A DNA stretch of 17,101 nucleotides from Acidobacteriaceae bacterium. Its GTDB lineage: Bacteria > Acidobacteriota > Terriglobia > Terriglobales > Acidobacteriaceae. The DNA is taken from positions 277 through 17,377 of the forward strand of contig PLHN01000473.1 of NCBI GenBank assembly GCA_003139975.1, given 5' to 3'. Made by a program: the position numbers and the translations under genes. Under the pieces are notes generated by a model, which was not told the DNA's origin, searched no databases, and worked only from the letters and a program-made list of their open reading frames with translations. This document shows, piece by piece, positions 1 through 6,728 of this stretch (its first letter is position 1; every line of letters begins with the position of its first letter).

Positions 1-27
1 GGAGTTCGAATCTCTCAGGGCGCGCCA
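1..27 (+). tRNA. 3' end of a tRNA gene (probably tRNA-Arg), cut by window start
   Basis: These bases read as most of a T stem-loop (TTCGAAT loop), the 3' acceptor strand AGGGCGC, discriminator G and an encoded CCA. The 5' part lies outside the window. The same sequence near 13966-13992 is preceded by an anticodon arm with anticodon ACG, which suggests this gene is tRNA-Arg(ACG). That identity is inferred from the copy, because the anticodon is not visible here. This is probably the intact tRNA restored by the element after integration. Confidence 0.8.
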
Positions 28-32
28 TCTTT
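1..32 (+). repeat. Left attachment site core (direct repeat with 13966-13997)
   Basis: The 32 bases are identical to 13966-13997 and diverge immediately afterwards (TCAACC here, CAAGTA there). The repeat spans the tRNA 3' end plus ATCTT, and a tyrosine integrase gene ends at base 33. This is the classic layout of a tRNA-targeted integrative element. The core may be longer on its left side, outside the window. Confidence 0.85.
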
Positions 33-1181
33 TCAACCATTTGCAAACTTCCTAGCTTTGGCTGTCCGTGCATTGTCCGCCTCTTGTCCGCTTTTAAATT
101 CAATCACGGCTGCCTGCTCTTTTTTCAAGTGGGTTTGCGTGGCTGCCAGCGCCGTGCGCAGATCGCCGTCCGCCACGATGTTGTAGCGCTGGAACATGGC
201 CCCGGTTTTGTGCCCGCTGATTTGCATGGCCACGTGTTGATTGACGCCAGCCCGCACCATGTTGCGAACCGCAGACCGTCTCAAGTCATGGAAAATTCTG
301 CCTTGCACGCAAGCCTTGCGGCATGCCGTCGCCCAGGATTTGCGGAATTCCTTGATCGGTTCCCCATTGCTGTGAAACAGGTACTCGGACAGCATGACCG
401 TTTCCCCGCGTTTCACTTGGCGAGCTTGCTGGCAGCGCTTGACGAGTTCCCCCAGTTCCCCGACTAAGGGAATTTGCCGCGCGTTTCCATTCTTGGCGTT
501 CTCTGCCCGAAGCTGGATCGTGTCGCCTTCTAGGTCTTCCCAGCGCAGCGAAGCAATCTCACCTTTGCGCATGCCCGTCAGCCATGCAAACAGAACGAAG
601 TCCCGCAGATAGGCGGGCAGGTTCGCAATCACGCCCCGGATTTCAGGCTCGTGGAAAAAGCCTTTGCGTGCGTTCCCTTGCTCGCTGAGGTGCTGAATGT
701 AGGGCATCGCGTTTAGCAACTTGTGGCGCACGGCCAACTTGAAGGATTGGCCGAGCAATTGCGTTTGTCGGTTGACGGATGCGGGCGCGTAGCCTTCGCC
801 TAGAAGTTTCTCGCTGTAGCGGGCCACATCCTCCGCAGTCAGATCGTGCGCACGGTTGTATGCGAATTGCGAGCGCAACGGTTTCAGCAAGGAAACGACC
901 TTGACGTTATGCTTCCCCCTTAGCCGGTAGTCGCGCTCTAGATTGTCGAGCAGATCGGGCACGGTTAAGCGCTGCGCTTGAGGAGTCACGAACGTCTGCG
1001 CTCCGATTTCGTCCGCGCCGGTTTCTTTCACGCGCTGTTTCAGAAAGCGGATCGCCTTCTGTTCATCGTCGGTTTTGGCGGATTCGCGGAATTCCTTCCC
1101 GCGAAGATAATACGCAATCCACCACGTTTCGCCGCGCCGAAACACGCGGCCTTTGCAGTTGAGTTTGGTTTTGGTTTGCAT
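33..1181 (-). CDS. int: Tyrosine recombinase/integrase of the element
   Basis: This 382-residue tyrosine recombinase would integrate and excise the element at the adjacent tRNA. Residues 10-60 look like an arm-type DNA-binding domain (GRVFRRGETWWIAYY), about 70-165 a core-binding SAM-like domain, and 175-345 the catalytic domain. All catalytic residues are visible: R205 (TGMRKGE), K230, H298 and R301 (HDLRR), H324 (SGHKT) and Y333 (QRYNI). The ORF is open further upstream to 1346, but that extension overlaps the preceding HTH gene. The ATG at 1181 is preferred because AAAGGA lies 7 nt upstream. The gene is last in the leftward operon, 44 bp after the HTH gene, and its 3' end holds the TGTCCG repeats. 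Confidence 0.95.
   Translation of the reverse strand: MQTKTKLNCKGRVFRRGETWWIAYYLRGKEFRESAKTDDEQKAIRFLKQRVKETGADEIGAQTFVTPQAQRLTVPDLLDNLERDYRLRGKHNVKVVSLLKPLRSQFAYNRAHDLTAEDVARYSEKLLGEGYAPASVNRQTQLLGQSFKLAVRHKLLNAMPYIQHLSEQGNARKGFFHEPEIRGVIANLPAYLRDFVLFAWLTGMRKGEIASLRWEDLEGDTIQLRAENAKNGNARQIPLVGELGELVKRCQQARQVKRGETVMLSEYLFHSNGEPIKEFRKSWATACRKACVQGRIFHDLRRSAVRNMVRAGVNQHVAMQISGHKTGAMFQRYNIVADGDLRTALAATQTHLKKEQAAVIEFKSGQEADNARTAKARKFANG
63..91 (+). promoter_or_regulatory. Left cluster of putative integrase arm-binding sites
   Basis: TGTCCG occurs at 63-68, 74-79 and 85-90, exactly 11 bp apart, so all copies face the same side of the helix. The last two are TTGTCCGC. They lie inside the 3' end of the integrase gene, 31-59 bp from the att core. 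The same motif at the same 11-bp spacing occurs at 13822-13839 near the other end. Arm-type binding by the integrase N-terminal domain is inferred. Confidence 0.55.
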
Positions 1182-1225
1182 CGTGTGTCCTTTCTCGCGC
1201 TTGCGCGCAGTGTACAGCAAGAGTT

Positions 1226-1528
1226 TTAAGACCTTGAATGCCGCAAATGGTCCTCGATTCCAACTGAGGAAAACAAAACCTTCCGGCCTAGCCTGCGAGT
1301 GAATGGAAACTCCGAAGAGTGGCGATATAAATAATCGCGAGAGCATGACAACTTTACCGCCGCCTGTTCGATGTCCAAGAGTTGATCCGGCTGCGCTGGC
1401 GTAGCTGGCGTGCTCAGACGCGCGAGTGCGGTAGTCCTCACCTCTTCCAGTTCGCCCAACAGCCGCGGCAATTCATCGGCTGGCAGCGACCCGGCGAGAT
1501 GCAGCGCGGATTGGAGTTCGTTCCTCAT
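1226..1528 (-). CDS. HTH excisionase-like / MerR-type DNA-binding protein
   Basis: This is a 100-residue protein. Its C-terminal half (about 50-98) reads as a MerR/excisionase-type winged HTH: LLDIEQAAVKL, a recognition segment RDYLYRH, then a wing TRRLGRKVLF. The N-terminal 40 residues are helical and Leu/Glu-rich. Its position between the primase operon and the integrase suggests a recombination directionality factor (Xis) or an operon regulator. Its ATG overlaps the upstream stop as ATGA (1525-1528), implying translational coupling. The HTH family is seen in the sequence; the Xis role is inferred from location. Confidence 0.85.
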   Translation of the reverse strand: MRNELQSALHLAGSLPADELPRLLGELEEVRTTALARLSTPATPAQPDQLLDIEQAAVKLSCSRDYLYRHSSEFPFTRRLGRKVLFSSVGIEDHLRHSRS

Positions 1529-1920
1529 TTTGAAAACAAATTGAGCTGCGCTCGCTCTGCCGCGGGCTTGGTCGGCTTCAGGCGCTTCGGCGGTTTTCTC
1601 GGCGCGCGAAAGGCGGAACAGTCACAGTTGAGCCGCTGGCAGGCAGTCGAGCGGCACACGGGCGGGGAATTGTCAGCGTCTTTCGAGTGCCTACAGCAAA
1701 TTAGATCGCGACAGCGTGCTGGCCAGCCGTGGCGTGGAGTCCAATACCATTCCGCTCGGCTCGCTTTCTTTTTAACGCGGCAATGGTGCGAGCGCGGATG
1801 GTGACAGTTCAAGCATGGCGTGTCCTCTTCGATCTTTTCCAGCCGCGGGCCTTCGATGGTTTGGCCGCGTCTGACGCTGGCGTCGTAAGGGCTGCGCGGC
1901 TGGTAGGCAAAGGATTTCAT
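1525..1920 (-). CDS. Cys/His-rich small basic protein, unknown function
   Basis: This 131-residue protein is not recognised. It has ten Cys and several His: CLNCHH at 36-41, HHC at 45-47, CRDLICC at 70-76, then C89, C94, C99 and C101 (TACQRLNCDC). The spacing suggests one or two zinc sites. The C-terminus (106-120) is rich in Lys, Arg and Pro, which fits nucleic-acid binding. Its ATG overlaps the primase stop codon (ATGA at 1917-1920) and its own stop overlaps the next gene in the same way, so it should be made together with the primase. A replication accessory or regulatory role is inferred only from context. Confidence 0.75.
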   Translation of the reverse strand: MKSFAYQPRSPYDASVRRGQTIEGPRLEKIEEDTPCLNCHHPRSHHCRVKKKASRAEWYWTPRHGWPARCRDLICCRHSKDADNSPPVCRSTACQRLNCDCSAFRAPRKPPKRLKPTKPAAERAQLNLFSK

Positions 1921-3896
1921 AGTTCGTTTTCCTCCACCAACCTGTAAACAGGATTGCCCGCACGGTTGCGCCCTATCACCTCGATTTGCCCAGAGCGCGT
2001 GAGCGCAGTTAGCGCCCGGATGAAAGTTTCATGTTCGCCTGTCCGATATAAACTCAGGGCGCGGTTTAGGTCGCGGGGTGTGGCTGTCCCTCGGCGCAGC
2101 CGGTTCACGATGCGCGCCACCATGAGCGCGACTTGGCCGTCAACGTCCGGCATCCAAAGTGACCGCCGTAACGCAAGCTGGTGGCGCGCCCACAAAAGCG
2201 AGCGCTCAGCCATGTCTGCGGTGATCGTGTCCGCGCCGCTATAGATGCAGCGATGCAGCAAGTCACTCTTGAGCAGCACTCCCAAACGACGGCCATAGTC
2301 ATAATCCGCGGTTCCGGGTGTTTCGAGTTGTAGAACAAAATCGTTTACCAGCGTGCGCGCTTCGTCCTCAATCTTCGGCTCTGCGTGGATGACCGGGATC
2401 AGGGCTTGAATCTTGGCGACAATTTCGCGCTCTGCTTTCAAGTCCCGCAGTTCCCATTCCGCAATCGGTGGAACCGGAGCGGCATGGGCAATGACCACGC
2501 GGCTTAGAAAACCGTCCCCCGTCGCTTGCCGAAGCGCGAAACCCTTTTCAAATGTGCCGCGAGTCGCGTGCATCAAAATGCTTAGGTGCGCGTCGTCTGT
2601 CCCGTGTTCGCCATTCGTCAGACTGCCAGAGTGAATCGAGTGCCCCTCGAACAAGCTGGTTAGTTCGGAAAAGAGAGTCTGTGCGGCTTGCTGCGTCACG
2701 CGGAAAAGCTGGCTTAGTTCGTCCCAAAATAAAATCGCGCTGGGGAACTGCTCTAGCTTCGACGCCAAGAATTGACCGGAACCGACACCGGAGCCGTTAA
2801 CCACGCGAACCGCAGACGATTCGAGCAGTTCTAAGAGTGCCCCGCCTTCGGGCGTTCTTTGCGCCACGCGGAGCCAGCTTTCGCCTTTACACGCGCCCGG
2901 ATACTCGCTCACAAGCGCCAAGAACCGACGGAGCGGAAAGCCCCGATGACGCGGATAATCCAGGTTGCCGTCAGCGAGCGCCGCCAAAAACAAAACAATT
3001 TCTTCCCTTACAAACTGCGGAGGAATGGGAGTACCCTTCGTGAGCGCGTGTGTTAGATCGGTGACGTAATCGCCATCCAACGCCGCCAACGGCCACGGCA
3101 GAATGCCGCCAGCATCGGAGATCACGTCAGCTTCTACAGTCGCGTCGGGCTGATAGCGGAGCGCACTTTCCGCAATGCGACTGACTTCATCGTTGCCCAG
3201 TGGCGGATTGCAACTTGTACGGTTCTCCGTTTGGAGCGCCGCTTCGATGGCTGCGGCACTTGCGCGCCGTTTCCTCATGGACGCAGCGAGCGAAAACAAT
3301 GTAGCGTTTCGCTGGCCTTCCCTTATCCGGTTCTCGCCATTCGTCAAGGTGACGGCTGGCGCGTCTGGTTTCCAGCTGGCCCGGATCAACTGAAGTAACC
3401 ATTCGGGCAGAGGGAGAATCGGGAACGTCGCGGTAGTCCAAAAGGCGTACCCGCCCGTGGGCAGTTGCGAGGGCGGAATGCAAACGTATCCGGCTTCGGC
3501 GCGGATGTCCGCGCCCGGAGCAAGCAAGCCAGCGGAGTTGCGAATCACGGTTCCATCGTCGGGCCATGAGTAATACAGATGGCGACCATTCGACGGAGTA
3601 ACGACCGTCCGAGTTAGGGTCCAATCGTCACCATGCTCTTGCATCATTCGCTCAAGCCAAAAGAAGCCATTCGCTTCGGGGCGCTTGCGGTCAATGTCCA
3701 ATGCAACAACGTCACTTTTGAAACCTGTGGCCAGCGCCCAGTTACAAGGGGAGTTAGCCCAGGTCGCCAACTTTGCCGGATCGCTTGTGGCCTGTAACTG
3801 CCATTCGCTGATAAGCGGAACCTTCTCACCCGGCTTGCAAGGAAAAAGCCGTCGCCCTTCAGCTGCGAGTTGGGCAACTTCGACAGGAAGGGTCAT
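1917..3896 (-). CDS. Prim-pol primase fused to DUF3987-like ATPase domain
   Basis: This 659-residue replication protein starts with an archaeo-eukaryotic-type primase/polymerase domain (about 1-175). Metal-binding D67/D69 lie in ALDID, with H106 (GRHLYY) and GADIRAEAGY at 128-137. Residues 188-247 resemble a PriCT linker domain (EGQRNATLFSLAASMR). Residues 265-580 look like the DUF3987/P-loop ATPase found in mobile-element primases: a Walker-B-like AILFWDE (D392, E393) and the RGTF..GDGFLSR block at 446-466. The Walker A equivalent seems to be GACKGES (334-340), which departs from GxxGxGK[ST]. A C-terminal winged-helix-like tail follows. It probably primes and unwinds the element's own origin. 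ATGA overlaps couple it to both neighbours. Confidence 0.88.
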   Translation of the reverse strand: MTLPVEVAQLAAEGRRLFPCKPGEKVPLISEWQLQATSDPAKLATWANSPCNWALATGFKSDVVALDIDRKRPEANGFFWLERMMQEHGDDWTLTRTVVTPSNGRHLYYSWPDDGTVIRNSAGLLAPGADIRAEAGYVCIPPSQLPTGGYAFWTTATFPILPLPEWLLQLIRASWKPDAPAVTLTNGENRIREGQRNATLFSLAASMRKRRASAAAIEAALQTENRTSCNPPLGNDEVSRIAESALRYQPDATVEADVISDAGGILPWPLAALDGDYVTDLTHALTKGTPIPPQFVREEIVLFLAALADGNLDYPRHRGFPLRRFLALVSEYPGACKGESWLRVAQRTPEGGALLELLESSAVRVVNGSGVGSGQFLASKLEQFPSAILFWDELSQLFRVTQQAAQTLFSELTSLFEGHSIHSGSLTNGEHGTDDAHLSILMHATRGTFEKGFALRQATGDGFLSRVVIAHAAPVPPIAEWELRDLKAEREIVAKIQALIPVIHAEPKIEDEARTLVNDFVLQLETPGTADYDYGRRLGVLLKSDLLHRCIYSGADTITADMAERSLLWARHQLALRRSLWMPDVDGQVALMVARIVNRLRRGTATPRDLNRALSLYRTGEHETFIRALTALTRSGQIEVIGRNRAGNPVYRLVEENEL

Positions 3897-4312
3897 TCCG
3901 CGCCTTCTGGCTGATCGCTGTCATTCAGCTCTAGCGCACGCCACTCGGCATTCCGCCGCTCTTGCTCATCGTGCTGGCAAGCGCTTATGCGCGAGCCGGA
4001 GTGTTCATGCTCCCGCGCCAACCACGCGCATAACAGTCCGCTCGGGTCTAGCCACAGCTCGGACGCATACCAAGTGCCATCATCCAAAACCGTCGTCGCG
4101 ACGATTTTCAAGCACAGCGGACAATGCTCTAACCGCCAGTTTTCATTTGGCGTGATCGCTTCCAGACGAGTGCGCGAAAATCCGCCATCCCGCAATCTGA
4201 GACTGTACAGCTTTGGTTGCCGTGGTCGGCTTTCGTGCGGAAGGAAAAAAGGATCAGGGTCGGTTTGCCGTTGCAACGGCCTAATAGAAAGTCTATTCTG
4301 TGCGTGTTCCAC
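3893..4312 (-). CDS. Small Cys/His protein upstream of primase, unknown
   Basis: This 139-residue protein is unrecognised. A CPLC pair (C64, C67), C95, H102/H104, C112 and H114 could form a zinc site. The first 50 residues are Arg-rich. The start is GTG at 4312, supported by AGAGGA 8 nt upstream. Its stop overlaps the primase ATG (ATGA at 3893-3896), so it is coupled to primase translation and may be a partner or loader. This is inference from position; no family is assigned. Confidence 0.7.
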   Translation of the reverse strand: MEHAQNRLSIRPLQRQTDPDPFFLPHESRPRQPKLYSLRLRDGGFSRTRLEAITPNENWRLEHCPLCLKIVATTVLDDGTWYASELWLDPSGLLCAWLAREHEHSGSRISACQHDEQERRNAEWRALELNDSDQPEGAE

Positions 4313-4385
4313 GTGTTATTCCTCTCAATCGAAAAATGCGCGGGAGCTAGCGACGAACCAACTCCCGCGCTTCTGTCAGTAACAG

Positions 4386-4571
4386 TCACTCGCTGTGAAC
4401 AGAAACCTTTTCCGCTTCGACATAGCGCCGCAGACTCCAACGCAGCCGGTCAAGTTGGCGCGCAACCCTATCACCTTCTGCCCGGTCAAACTGCCGTAGC
4501 AGCTCCGCGTTAAATTGCAGATTCGTCCTCACGTCCCGAATCGCGTCGATTAGGTTTCGCTTAGTTCGCAC
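4386..4571 (-). CDS. Small helical protein (61 aa), unknown
   Basis: The ORF is short, with a GTG start, and is entirely predicted helical: residues 10-50 are rich in Leu, Arg, Glu and Asp (DRAEGDRVARQLDRLRW). It lies in the leftward operon between the 147-aa gene and the Cys/His gene, in the same orientation. No clear Shine-Dalgarno sequence is visible, so the start and even the reality of the gene are uncertain. The composition and amphipathic pattern favour a real product. Confidence 0.45.
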   Translation of the reverse strand: MRTKRNLIDAIRDVRTNLQFNAELLRQFDRAEGDRVARQLDRLRWSLRRYVEAEKVSVHSE

Positions 4572-4612
4572 CGTGATCGAAGGATGCGGGAAGGAAGACT
4601 TCTTTGTCGAAG

Positions 4613-4675
4613 GTTAAATTAAGGAAAGCGGGTTTCGAGCAGTCTTTATGCGGGGGTTAAGCAGAGTTAAATTAA
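4613..4675. repeat. Pair of GTTAAATTAA direct repeats
   Basis: GTTAAATTAA occurs at 4613-4622 and 4666-4675, the second overlapping the stop codon of the 147-aa gene. They are A/T-rich islands in a GC-rich operon gap (4572-4666). They may be an internal promoter or regulator site for the downstream primase operon; function is unproven. Confidence 0.35.
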
Positions 4676-5110
4676 CCCGTCGTCGCGACGAGTCCAAGCA
4701 TTTTTTCGTTCGTTCTTTATCAGATCGCGCAGACCTGGGTCCTTGCTTTCGTAGGCAGCGAGATACGTTCGGGGACGGAGCCACTTCGCCCAATGTGACG
4801 GGAGCGGGATAGTCGTACGTTCGCAGTACGCCTGTAGACCCATCTTGCTAGGCCGCGGCAAGCCCAGGATCGCTTGCTCCCGCTGAGTGGGTGGGCGCGG
4901 CTTGCGTTTCCGAGTGAGCTTGCGGGCAGCTTTGGCAACTGGCTTCTTTGTGGCCTTTCGCTTCAGCTTCGGTTCATACAGCGGGATAACCAAATCATCC
5001 CTACCGGGATGTAAAAGGGCGGGCAATAAGCCGGTCAAGAGCGTGTCGTTTGCCACGCTGCCGATGCTTTGCCCGCTGCCGCTACAGCGCGGCTTTTCGA
5101 TCTTGGCCAC
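4667..5110 (-). CDS. Basic protein of the leftward operon (147 aa), unknown
   Basis: This 147-residue protein is unrecognised. Residues 49-75 are strongly basic (KLKRKATKK, KLTRKRKPRPP), followed by a conserved-looking C-terminal part with aromatic and charged residues (PLPSHWAKWLRPRTY). It is the first gene of the leftward operon, so it faces the repeat array and is a candidate to bind it. The start is GTG at 5110 with no Shine-Dalgarno. A TATAAT lies on the minus strand at about 5115-5120, only 5-6 nt upstream, suggesting a leaderless or nearly leaderless mRNA. A repeat-binding initiator or repressor role is inferred from position and charge only. Confidence 0.65.
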   Translation of the reverse strand: MAKIEKPRCSGSGQSIGSVANDTLLTGLLPALLHPGRDDLVIPLYEPKLKRKATKKPVAKAARKLTRKRKPRPPTQREQAILGLPRPSKMGLQAYCERTTIPLPSHWAKWLRPRTYLAAYESKDPGLRDLIKNERKNAWTRRDDGLI

Positions 5111-5114
5111 AGGA

Positions 5115-5120
5115 AATTAT
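5115..5120 (-). promoter_or_regulatory. Putative -10 box of the leftward operon
   Basis: The minus strand reads TATAAT directly upstream of the GTG at 5110. A -35 match is poor (CTGACG about 19 bp upstream). The -35 region would lie inside the GTCAGC repeat array, so repeat-binding protein could regulate this promoter. The prediction is weak because only one box is convincing. Confidence 0.4.
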
Positions 5121-5128
5121 ATCGTCAA

Positions 5129-5479
5129 CTGTCAGTGAAGCGTCAGCAGACGGACGGAAGTCGGCTTTAATGTCCTGTCAGCAATGTGTCGCGGAACCGG
5201 CTGCGAGCCGTCAGCAACGGTGACACCTATTTGGCAGCGAACCGTCAGCGGACGGGCCAATCTCTCGCCAACTGTCAGCGTCGAACCGTCAGCGGCCCCC
5301 ACCCACCCCCCATAACAAGGGGGTTTTCAACGAACCTATCAATTTCTATAAAAAATGCGTCTTCGTCACGAGAGCTATTGGCAGGGGGTCTTTAGGCTAC
5401 CCGTTTTTACTGCCAGTTCGATTTCTTACACTTCCGCCAGCGTTTCGCACATACTCTCTACCGTCAGCTAACTGTCAGC
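5129..5479 (+). repeat. Iteron-like array: nine CYGTCAGC-type repeats
   Basis: Same-orientation copies of C[CT]GTCAGC lie at 5175-5182, 5208-5215, 5242-5249, 5272-5279, 5286-5293, 5461-5468 and 5472-5479. One-mismatch copies are at 5129-5136 and 5140-5147. Start-to-start distances are 11, 35, 33, 34, 30, 14 and 11 bp, mostly near multiples of a helical turn. The array fills the gap between two divergent operons and surrounds an A/T-rich stretch at about 5332-5356. This resembles plasmid iteron origins, but an operator array is also possible. It is not CRISPR: the units are 8-10 bp with no uniform spacers. Confidence 0.65.
5305..5327 (+). terminator. C5/G5 hairpin followed by TTTT
   Basis: ACCCCC at 5305-5310 can pair with GGGGGT at 5319-5324, with further T to 5327. 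The loop is about 8 nt (CATAACAA with an extra C). The form fits a weak intrinsic terminator or a cruciform at the edge of the A/T-rich stretch. No rightward gene ends just before it, so a structural role in the origin-like region is as likely. Confidence 0.3.
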
Positions 5480-5549
5480 ATGGTCCACTTAATAAGTAGG
5501 CTGGCCGACCGACCGCCTCGCACCGAGACCGGGATGTACTAGTGGGCAC

Positions 5550-5585
5550 TTATCATCTCGAACTGGTCCCATTACACTCGAACTG
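5550..5585 (+). promoter_or_regulatory. Putative promoter with paired operator repeats for rightward cassette
   Basis: TTATCA (5550-5555) and TACACT (5573-5578) are 17 bp apart, each matching 4 of 6 consensus bases. CTCGAACTG occurs at 5557-5565 inside the spacer and again at 5577-5585 over the expected transcription start, 20 bp apart. The first gene starts at 5589 without a Shine-Dalgarno. Autoregulation by its HTH product would fit, as inference. Confidence 0.35.
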
Positions 5586-5588
5586 TTC

Positions 5589-5843
5589 ATGCCCGATCTT
5601 GCCGCATCTCGCCCGGCTGTTAGCCCAATCTTGCAGATGTTCCGTCGGCGACAACGTGCGGGCGAGGCGCTGGAGGATGGCAGGCTGTTGAAGCTGAGTG
5701 ATGCGGCCGCGTATCTCGGCATGAGTAGGCGACGGCTTTTGCTGCTCATTCAAAGAGGGGACATCCCCAGCGTGCGGTTCGGTCACAAAGGATGGCACAA
5801 ACTGCGTTGGGACCAGATAAGGAAAATGCAAAATGCCAAATGA
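5589..5843 (+). CDS. HTH excisionase/MerR-type DNA-binding protein
   Basis: This 84-residue protein has residues 31-80 forming a classic helix_turn_helix_17/excisionase-like domain: LLKLSDAAAYLGMSRRRLLLLI, split around the turn at LGM, then a wing RGDIPSVRFGHKGWHKLRW. The ATG at 5589 has no Shine-Dalgarno; an alternative start is the internal ATG at residue 17. It is the first gene of the rightward cassette and its last bases overlap the next start. It may regulate the cassette or act at the att sites. It is a second HTH protein of this type in the element, beside the one at 1226-1528. Confidence 0.85.
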   Translation: MPDLAASRPAVSPILQMFRRRQRAGEALEDGRLLKLSDAAAYLGMSRRRLLLLIQRGDIPSVRFGHKGWHKLRWDQIRKMQNAK

Positions 5844-6276
5844 TCCGTGTCCTGTTTGCAGTTCGCAGGCTCGACTCTCGTTGCTCAGTCTTCGTGCGAT
5901 AGGCGCAAGCGAAGAGGAGCAAAGGGAGGCAACCGGCTTCAGTGGTGAAGAGATTGCAGCACACTTTGAGCACCTAACCATTCCCACCATTGACGCAGAC
6001 TCTCTGACCAGCGCGTCGGATGCCGATCTGCAAGAGCTACAAACCCAGGTGGGCGAACTGTACCACGGCGCTGTTCTGAGCCAAGCACTCCCCGTCGCAT
6101 CGCAGTGCTTGACTCTGAAATTGAAGATCGCCAACGAAGCCCAGCGCCGCCGGGAACTGCGGGAACTGCAACGCGATTGGCTCAGTGAAGCCAGCCCCAG
6201 CGACAGCAATTCGTGGAGTCCCGAGCTGAAACATTTCATGACCGCCGTCTATGACCATATCCTCCAGGAGGCATAG
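5833..6276 (+). CDS. CPxC-containing cassette protein (147 aa), unknown
   Basis: The first 10 residues hold a zinc-knuckle-like CPVC (6-9). Residues 15-48 (LLSLRAIGASEEEQREATGF then SGEEIAAHFEHL) look like an HTH of the sort seen in small terminase subunits and sigma-like regulators. The rest is helical with charged segments (NEAQRRRELRELQRDW at about 105-120). AAGGA precedes the ATG at about 10 nt, and the start overlaps the upstream stop by 11 bp. Family not assigned. DNA binding is a reasonable inference; a packaging role is speculative. Confidence 0.75.
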   Translation: MPNDPCPVCSSQARLSLLSLRAIGASEEEQREATGFSGEEIAAHFEHLTIPTIDADSLTSASDADLQELQTQVGELYHGAVLSQALPVASQCLTLKLKIANEAQRRRELRELQRDWLSEASPSDSNSWSPELKHFMTAVYDHILQEA

Positions 6277-6278
6277 CT

Positions 6279-6728
6279 TTGACCGAAGCCCAGATAGCTC
6301 TGCTCGCCGCGTTGAGCATGGAAGCATCCGCCCAAGCGGAAAGAGCTAACGCGGAAGTCGCGCGGATCGAACGCGAGATGGAAGATCGTGCCCTGACAGA
6401 ACATCCGAAGGCATACGCGGAAGGCATGGCACACGTGGAACAGCTTCGCACCCGCGCGGATAAAGCCAATCATCTGGCCGCGACGCGGCTGGCCGAATTG
6501 ACAACCGCTCGCGAGGCAGAGACCGCTAGACTTCAGCGGGAGCAAGCAGAGTTGCATTATTCTCGCTGCCAGAAAACCCATGATCGGGTGAAGCAAGAGA
6601 TCGCGGACTTGCAAGCGCATCAGGCGGAAACGGCGGCGAACTTGGCAATTTTGTCCACACAATTCAATCACAGCTTGCAAGCGCTGGAAAATGCGCGAAA
6701 ACAGTTAGGAGCAAACCATGCCGCGTGA
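6279..6728 (+). CDS. Coiled-coil protein (149 aa), TTG start
   Basis: The protein is nearly all helical, Ala/Glu/Arg-rich, with heptad-like patterns over about 12-145, so a long coiled coil is likely. The TTG start at 6279 is supported by a perfect AGGAGG at 6266-6271, 7 nt upstream, and by the upstream stop at 6276. The next ATG overlaps its 3' end by 11 bp. It may be a structural, scaffolding or partner protein for the neighbours. Coiled coils are not diagnostic, so no function is assigned. Confidence 0.75.
   Translation: MTEAQIALLAALSMEASAQAERANAEVARIEREMEDRALTEHPKAYAEGMAHVEQLRTRADKANHLAATRLAELTTAREAETARLQREQAELHYSRCQKTHDRVKQEIADLQAHQAETAANLAILSTQFNHSLQALENARKQLGANHAA

Noticed and set aside
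1182..1346. N-terminal extension of the integrase ORF to 437 aa
   Set aside because: It overlaps the HTH gene, lacks homologous-looking sequence, and the ATG at 1181 has a good ribosome site.
4129..4440. Reverse ORF of 103 aa
   Set aside because: It overlaps the Cys/His gene in another frame and has shadow-like composition.
5129..5479. CRISPR array
   Set aside because: Repeats are 8-10 bp with variable 3-170 bp gaps and no cas genes.
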